Below, piece after piece: positions 59,327 through 64,000 of a stretch of 64,000 bases of DNA. The number at the start of each line of letters is the position of its first letter. Position 1 is the stretch's first letter. The notes below the pieces were generated by a model. The model saw nothing but the letters and a program-made list of their open reading frames with translations. It made no database searches and was not told where the DNA came from. The stretch lies in NCBI GenBank assembly GCA_002279355.1, contig NCBV01000014.1, forward strand, positions 1-64,000, in the 5' to 3' direction. Both the position numbers and the translations under genes were made by a program. This DNA comes from Acidiphilium sp. 37-60-79 (GTDB lineage Bacteria; Pseudomonadota; Alphaproteobacteria; Acetobacterales; Acetobacteraceae).

Positions 59327-61135
59327 ATGACTGGATCGACGATTAGTGGCACAATTTCGCACAGTGTCACGTTCGGCTCGGGCGCCTATACGGGGCCACT
59401 GACCATCGCCACGACCGGCGCAATCGCCCCCACGACGGCTGATGCGGCCGGCGTCTTGATGCCGGCCTCGGTCACCGGCTCCGTTGTCAATTTCGGCAAC
59501 ATTACCGGCGGGCTCGATACTAATATCTATTTCAACAGTGGCGTCGGCGTGCAAATGGCCGGTGGCAGCTTCATCAATGATGGGCACGTGGCCGGCGGCG
59601 CTGAGGCCACAGGCGGGGCGTATGGCGGAATTGGCGTGTATATGACAGGCGGTGTGTTCGACAATGCCGCTTCGGGCACCGTCGCTGTCGGATCAGGTAA
59701 TCTAGCTTATGCCGTTGATATCGCCGGTGGCACATTTATCAATGCTGGCACCCTGGATATCTCAGGAAATGCAGCCTACGCAGTTGTCTTTGGTGACGTA
59801 AATAACGGGGCAACAGCAAATGTTGGCACCCTGGTGGCCGATCCAGGGGCCGTGTTCAATGGCAAGGTCTCCGCAAGCACCAACCTCGCCGATGTGCTCG
59901 AATTCGGCTCCGGCAGTTCAGTCGGCACACTCACCGGCATCGGCACCCAATTTCTAAATTTCGCCCATTTCAGCTTCGCCACCGGCGCAAGCTTCGATGT
60001 GAGCGGCACCGTCACCGCCTTTGATGCCAAACAGACCATTGCCGGATTCGCCGCTGGGGATGCGCTCACCTTGGATGGCTTTACCGAAAAATCCGCCAGT
60101 TTCGTCAGCGGCACCGGCCTCGAACTCACCGGCACGGCAGGCAACGTAATCACCCTCGATCTTGCCGGCGCGTTCACCACCGCGGATTTCAAAATCACCC
60201 CAAGCGGCGCCAACACCACAATTTCACTGGTCCAGCCCTGCTTTGCCCAAGGCACCAAAATCCTCACCACCCATGGCGAAATTCCGGTGGAGCAGCTTAG
60301 CCCGGGCGATGTGGTACTGCTGCATAACGGCGAACACGCCACCATCACTTGGATCGGTCATCGCAGCCTCACCCCAGCGTCGCATCCCAGCCCCGAGAAA
60401 ATCATGCCCGTGCTGATCATGGCCGGCGCCCTTGGCGATGGCCTGCCCAGCCGCGATCTCTATCTCTCGCCCGACCACGCCCTTTATCTCGATGCTCATT
60501 TGATCCCGGCCAAAGCCCTGATCAATGGCGTCACCATCCGCCAGGTCGCGCGCCATAAAATCACCTATTATCACGTCGAGCTGACCACCCATGCCGTTCT
60601 GCTCGCCGAAGGGGTGCCCGCCGAATCCTATCTTGAAACCGGCAATCGCAACGCCTTCACCAACAGCAACGAGCCGCTAAACCTGCACCCTGATTTCGCC
60701 CGCTCGCTTCGCGCCGCTGGCAGTTGCGCCCCCCTCGTCGAGTCAGGCCCCATCGTCGAAGCCGTGCGTCGCCGCCTGCTCGCCCGCTTCCCGGCCGACA
60801 CCACCAACGATCCAGCATTGACGCTCCAATCCCGGCACGATGGCAGCCTAATCATCGCCAGCCGGAGCGCGATCCCCGGCCATCTCAACGCAGACCCGCG
60901 CGATCAGCGCCAACTCGGCGTAAAAATCGTCAGCATCACCCGGACCGATGGCACCGCCATCGCTCTCGACCACCCCGATCTTGTGGAAGGCTGGCACATG
61001 CTTGAGCCTGATGGCCGCTGGACCAATGGCGCCGCCATCATCCCCGCCACCCTGCTCAATGGCCAGACCGTTCACCTCACCACCGCCGCCACGCTACCCT
61101 ATCGTATCGCCCCCCAAAACCGCATCGCGGTCTAA
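59327..61135 (+). CDS. Hint_2-domain protein with N-terminal beta-repeat region
   Basis: A 602-residue protein without a classical signal peptide. Residues about 70-180 contain imperfect repeats (VQMAGGSFINDG, VYMTGGVFDNAA, VDIAGGTFINAG) like beta-solenoid adhesins. A Hint (hedgehog/intein-type) domain spans about 305-440: it starts with Cys305 in QPCFAQGTKILT, has PVEQLSPGDVV, and a conserved SPDHALYLDAHLIPA with a YYHVELTTHAVLLAEGVPAESYL block. The last 150 residues form a separate module ending near GWHMLEPDGRWTNGAA. Hint domains can self-cleave; a role in release or anchoring of a surface protein is inference. A second such protein follows, and both types are common in Acetobacteraceae. 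Confidence 0.82.
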   Translation: MTGSTISGTISHSVTFGSGAYTGPLTIATTGAIAPTTADAAGVLMPASVTGSVVNFGNITGGLDTNIYFNSGVGVQMAGGSFINDGHVAGGAEATGGAYGGIGVYMTGGVFDNAASGTVAVGSGNLAYAVDIAGGTFINAGTLDISGNAAYAVVFGDVNNGATANVGTLVADPGAVFNGKVSASTNLADVLEFGSGSSVGTLTGIGTQFLNFAHFSFATGASFDVSGTVTAFDAKQTIAGFAAGDALTLDGFTEKSASFVSGTGLELTGTAGNVITLDLAGAFTTADFKITPSGANTTISLVQPCFAQGTKILTTHGEIPVEQLSPGDVVLLHNGEHATITWIGHRSLTPASHPSPEKIMPVLIMAGALGDGLPSRDLYLSPDHALYLDAHLIPAKALINGVTIRQVARHKITYYHVELTTHAVLLAEGVPAESYLETGNRNAFTNSNEPLNLHPDFARSLRAAGSCAPLVESGPIVEAVRRRLLARFPADTTNDPALTLQSRHDGSLIIASRSAIPGHLNADPRDQRQLGVKIVSITRTDGTAIALDHPDLVEGWHMLEPDGRWTNGAAIIPATLLNGQTVHLTTAATLPYRIAPQNRIAV

Positions 61136-61143
61136 TGTGGCCC

Positions 61144-61174
61144 CTGCGTTGGCCGTTCAATACGGCCAACGCAG
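61144..61174. terminator. Perfect 13-bp hairpin between the two Hint genes
   Basis: CTGCGTTGGCCGT and its exact complement ACGGCCAACGCAG surround a 5-nt loop, 9 bp past the stop of the first Hint gene. There is no T-run on either side, so it may be a stem-only terminator, an mRNA 3' stabiliser or a protein-binding palindrome. The remaining sequence to 61287 holds the AGGGGAG ribosome site of the next gene. Confidence 0.5.
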
Positions 61175-61287
61175 AATGCCCCACACCCGCTAACCTTTCA
61201 CCTTGACTATCGCGGCGCGAATCCCCGATACTACAACCTGAAGTCGTATTCCGCTCGTTCGGATACACAACCACAGGGGAGTATCGC

Positions 61288-62832
61288 ATGAGCGGCACAG
61301 TCACAGTTGGCGTCTCCATCGGCGCCGTCGCCACCATCGATCAAGCCGGCAGCTTTGATCTCTATTTTACCCAAAATCCCGGCGTGCTCAACGTGGCGCT
61401 GAATGCCGGAACCGTCGACATCACCGGCTTTTCCGGCCAAACCGCAACCGCTTTGCTCAACAACGATATCAGCGGCGGCGGCACCGAAATCATCAGCCCG
61501 TTGCTCAATTTGGGTGGCGAGAATTTCAATCTCGGCCTGAATGGCGTCACCGGCAATAATGTTGGCTTGGGCACCTTGGAACTCGCCAATAGCCTCACAG
61601 CCGCTTACGCCCCGCCCAACATCAATTTCGATGGCAGCAATAACGCCCTGATCCTCGATTCCAGCTTTAACCCGAGCTATCTCGGCGCGGTCAATGGCTT
61701 CGGCCCCACCGACAGCATTATTCTCCGGGGCGTCACCAACGCCCTCACCCCGGTCTGGACCCAAAATGTCGGCGCGGCAGGCGGCGTGCTCAACCTTGAG
61801 AGTGCGAGCAATATCGCCGCCAGCATCACCCTCGCCACTGGCAGCTTCACCTCCGCCGCCTTCAACGTCACCACCGATGCCAGCGGCGGCGAAGCGATCA
61901 GCGTCACCTGCTTTTGCCCCGGCACCCGCATCGCCACCCCTGATGGCCCGGTCGCCGTCGAACAGCTCGCCATCGGCGATCCGATCACCACAATCAGCGG
62001 CGCCATCCGCCCGATCAAATGGATCGGCAGGCGTAGCTACGCCGCCCGCTTTGCTACCGGCAACAGCCTGCTCGCCCCGGTCTGCGTGCGCGCGGGCGCC
62101 CTTGGCGATGCAAGGCCCCAGCGCGATCTCTGGATCAGCCCGCAACACGCCTTATTCATCGATGGCGCGTTAATCCCGGTCGCCCTGCTGATCAACGGCA
62201 TCACCATCATCCAGCCCGAGATCAGCGACGACATCGCCTATTTCCATATCGAACTCGACAGCCATGACGTGCTGCTCGCCGAAGGCGCCCCTGCCGAAAC
62301 CTATGTCAATGATGATAACCGCCTGATGTTTCACAACGCCGCCACCTATGCGGTGCGCTATCCCGGCGCCGAGCCGCCCGCGCGCTATTGCGCCGAGCGC
62401 CTGCTTGAGGGGCCGAAACTCGCTGCCATCCGCGCCAGCCTCGCCGCCCGCGCCCACCAACCCAGTCAGCGCAAAAGCCCCTTGCGCGGCAATCTCGAAA
62501 CCATCCACCGCCACGCCACCGGCACCACCCTCACCGGCTGGGCGCAATCACCGGACACCAGCGAACTCCCGGTCTGTCTCGATATTCTCCTGGCCGGTCG
62601 GCGCATCGCACGCACCCTCGCCAACCTCTATCGCGGCGATCTGGAACAAGCCGGCCTCGGCAGCGGCCGCCACGGCTTTACCATCATCCTGCCCCGCACG
62701 CTGATTTCCGCGCAAGCCGAGCTCAGCACCCTGCATCTGCGCCGCAGCGCCGACCACCATCGTCTCTCCAGCATCGCCGTCACCCTCATCGATCAAACCG
62801 CCTTGCACCCGACATCGCGCCAGCACGCCTAA
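61288..62832 (+). CDS. Second Hint_2-domain protein with a C-terminal module shared with a glycosyltransferase
   Basis: A 514-residue paralogue-like neighbour. Residues 1-200 are a low-complexity, Asn/Gly/Ala-rich beta-type region. The Hint domain begins at Cys208 (VTCFCPGTRIATPDG), carries PVAVEQLAIGDP, SPQHALFIDGALIPVALLING and FHIELDSHDVLLAEGAPAETY, and ends near residue 345. Residues about 401-470 form a further module (GWA, R-x-x-AN, R-x-DL, AGLG-x-G-x-HGF) that also opens the next protein. AGGGGAG precedes the ATG. No secretion signal is obvious at the N-terminus. Function unknown; extracellular or surface placement is inferred from the repeat type. Confidence 0.82.
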   Translation: MSGTVTVGVSIGAVATIDQAGSFDLYFTQNPGVLNVALNAGTVDITGFSGQTATALLNNDISGGGTEIISPLLNLGGENFNLGLNGVTGNNVGLGTLELANSLTAAYAPPNINFDGSNNALILDSSFNPSYLGAVNGFGPTDSIILRGVTNALTPVWTQNVGAAGGVLNLESASNIAASITLATGSFTSAAFNVTTDASGGEAISVTCFCPGTRIATPDGPVAVEQLAIGDPITTISGAIRPIKWIGRRSYAARFATGNSLLAPVCVRAGALGDARPQRDLWISPQHALFIDGALIPVALLINGITIIQPEISDDIAYFHIELDSHDVLLAEGAPAETYVNDDNRLMFHNAATYAVRYPGAEPPARYCAERLLEGPKLAAIRASLAARAHQPSQRKSPLRGNLETIHRHATGTTLTGWAQSPDTSELPVCLDILLAGRRIARTLANLYRGDLEQAGLGSGRHGFTIILPRTLISAQAELSTLHLRRSADHHRLSSIAVTLIDQTALHPTSRQHA

Positions 62833-62839
62833 CCCCGCC

Positions 62840-64000
62840 ATGCTGACCGGGCATCTCGATCAGGCCTGCCGCACGCGGATCAGCGGCTGGGCGATCGATA
62901 CCGCCCAGCCGCATCAACCGCTCGCCCTGCTGATCACCGCCAACGGCACGCTGCTCGACCGCGTCATCGCCAATGTCCACCGGCCCGATCTGCTGCGCGC
63001 CGGCCTCGGCCCCGGCCCGCACGGTTTTGATTTTTTTCTCCCCACCGGCCTACCGGCCCATGAACGCCAAATCATCCGCGTCACCTGCGAGCGCGACGGC
63101 ACCGAACTCGCCAACTCCCCCGCCTTGATCGACCCCACCACCAGCCTCGATGAAGCCGCCGCCAGCTTTTCAACCCTCGCTGATGCCACCAACAATTTCA
63201 CCGAGATCACCCACGCCATTACCCTGCTCCGCCAAGCCCTAAACCGCCAAATCGCCCGCCTTACCGCCACCACCGAACCACCCGCACCAACGCGCCGTGC
63301 TCTCGTCATCGATTCGCAAAACCCGCACCCGGAGCACAATGCCGGCGCCAACGCCATCACCGCCCATCTGCTCGCCCTCACCCGCCTCGGCTACGAGGTC
63401 CATTTCGCCGCCGCCGACGCGCTGGCCGACCCCCCCACCCCCATCCAAAGCATCACCCACCACGCCGCCACCATCGGCTCGATCGAAGAGCTTATCGCGC
63501 ATGCGCCGATCCAGTTCGATTTGATTTATCTGCATCGCCTGACCATCGCCGCGCGCTACCTGCCGCTGCTGCGCCATCACTGCCCCAAAGCCCATATTCT
63601 CTACAGCGTCGCGGACCTGCACCATCTGCGCCTCGCCCGCGAAGCCGCCGCGCGCGATCTGGCGCAACTCCTGCCCCGCGCCGCCGCCCTGCGCCGCACC
63701 GAACTCGCCCTCGCCGAAGCCGCCGACGCCGTCATCACCCATTCCACCGCCGAGGCCGATCTGCTGCGCACCGCCCTGCCGCGCGCCAACCTGCACCAAG
63801 TCCCCTGGCACGTGCCAACCCGCCCCACGCGCACCCGACCCACGCGCACCCGACCCACGCGCACCCGACTCACGTCGCGCACCGCCATCGGCTTCATCGG
63901 CCATTTCGGCCACAACCCGAACCACGACGCCGCCACGCGCCTAATCCATGACATTCTCCCCGCCTTGCACCGCGCGAACCCCGCCATCCAATGCCTGATC
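62840..64000 (+). CDS. Glycosyltransferase (GT4-like), incomplete at window end
   Basis: An open frame from ATG 62840 runs to the window edge (387 codons visible, no stop). Residues 4-68 are the module also found at the end of the preceding Hint protein. From about residue 150 a nucleotide-sugar glycosyltransferase fold begins: RRALVIDSQNPHPEHNAGANAIT, HLLALTRLGYEVHFAA, HILYSVADLHHLRL, DAVITHSTAEADLL and, after a PTRTR-repeat linker, AIGFIGHFGHNPNHDAA, the usual start of the second Rossmann domain. It starts 7 bp after the Hint gene, so the two are likely co-transcribed. Sugar and acceptor cannot be deduced. Confidence 0.82.
   Translation, partial: MLTGHLDQACRTRISGWAIDTAQPHQPLALLITANGTLLDRVIANVHRPDLLRAGLGPGPHGFDFFLPTGLPAHERQIIRVTCERDGTELANSPALIDPTTSLDEAAASFSTLADATNNFTEITHAITLLRQALNRQIARLTATTEPPAPTRRALVIDSQNPHPEHNAGANAITAHLLALTRLGYEVHFAAADALADPPTPIQSITHHAATIGSIEELIAHAPIQFDLIYLHRLTIAARYLPLLRHHCPKAHILYSVADLHHLRLAREAAARDLAQLLPRAAALRRTELALAEAADAVITHSTAEADLLRTALPRANLHQVPWHVPTRPTRTRPTRTRPTRTRLTSRTAIGFIGHFGHNPNHDAATRLIHDILPALHRANPAIQCLI
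63824..63868 (+). repeat. 15-bp tandem repeat, three exact copies
   Basis: The unit CCCACGCGCACCCGA occurs three times without a change (63824-63838, 63839-63853, 63854-63868), with a degenerate partial copy after it. It is in frame and adds PTRTR repeats to the glycosyltransferase between its two Rossmann domains. Copy number is likely to vary between strains. Confidence 0.9.

Noticed and set aside
60239-60660. Hint domains as parts of true inteins
   Set aside because: No essential host protein flanks the Hint domains on both sides and no homing endonuclease is present; the flanks are repeat regions and accessory modules.
63824-63868. CRISPR-like repeat
   Set aside because: The units are only 15 bp, directly adjacent without spacers, and in frame in a coding gene.

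Overview
The window looks like an ordinary chromosomal stretch of a high-GC alphaproteobacterium, most likely an Acetobacteraceae/Rhodospirillales member. This is inferred from gene content and order; no rRNA or marker search was possible. The evidence is the block tig-clpP-clpX-lon-hupB-tRNA-nuoABCDEFGHIJKLMN-birA-coaX-rnj-proS-lolCD, a short type prolyl-tRNA synthetase, a mutS-glnD pair, an hslV-hslU-gluQ cluster and two Hint-domain proteins of the kind common in Acetobacteraceae. I found no rRNA operon, phage, insertion sequence, CRISPR array or plasmid function.

Layout. 1-5 kb: minus-strand sugar genes (a broken gmhA-like isomerase coupled to a UDP-glucuronate epimerase), a secreted fasciclin protein, then a parvulin isomerase and argJ. 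5-9 kb: plus strand secA (its zinc-tail lies in another frame), an A-type Fe-S protein and xthA, closed by a clear terminator. 9-13.4 kb: a phytanoyl-CoA-dioxygenase-like enzyme with a large FAD protein (minus), then an ABC-F ATPase (plus). 13.4-20.6 kb (minus): proS-lolC-lolD-hydrolase, an acyltransferase-3 protein and RNase J. 20.7-36.8 kb: one long minus-strand transcription unit for the whole of respiratory complex I followed by birA and coaX. 37-44 kb: tRNA-Asp, tRNA-Val, HU, Lon, ClpX, ClpP, trigger factor and tRNA-Leu. 44-52 kb: a GDSL autotransporter and mutS-glnD. 52-59 kb: a large multi-pass membrane protein (plus) whose end overlaps a convergent HtrA-type protease that belongs with gluQ, hslU and hslV; then a PsiE-like membrane protein. 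59.3-64 kb (plus): two Hint-domain proteins and a glycosyltransferase that runs off the window.

Together the genes cover core energy metabolism (14 Nuo subunits in 13 reading frames), proteostasis (trigger factor, ClpXP, Lon, HslUV, HtrA, parvulin), secretion and lipoprotein sorting (SecA, LolCD), DNA repair (MutS, XthA), nitrogen signalling (GlnD) and cofactor or tRNA modification (CoaX, BirA, GluQ-RS). The most unusual observations are: (i) an in-frame NuoI-NuoJ fusion; (ii) secA and gmhA each interrupted near the 3' end by what looks like a small internal deletion plus frame change; (iii) a pentapeptide-repeat protein translationally embedded between nuoF and nuoG; (iv) a GDSL autotransporter lacking the usual catalytic aspartate; and (v) a sequence module of about 65 residues shared by the C-terminus of a Hint protein and the N-terminus of the next-door glycosyltransferase. 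No clearly new defence or mobile system is visible.
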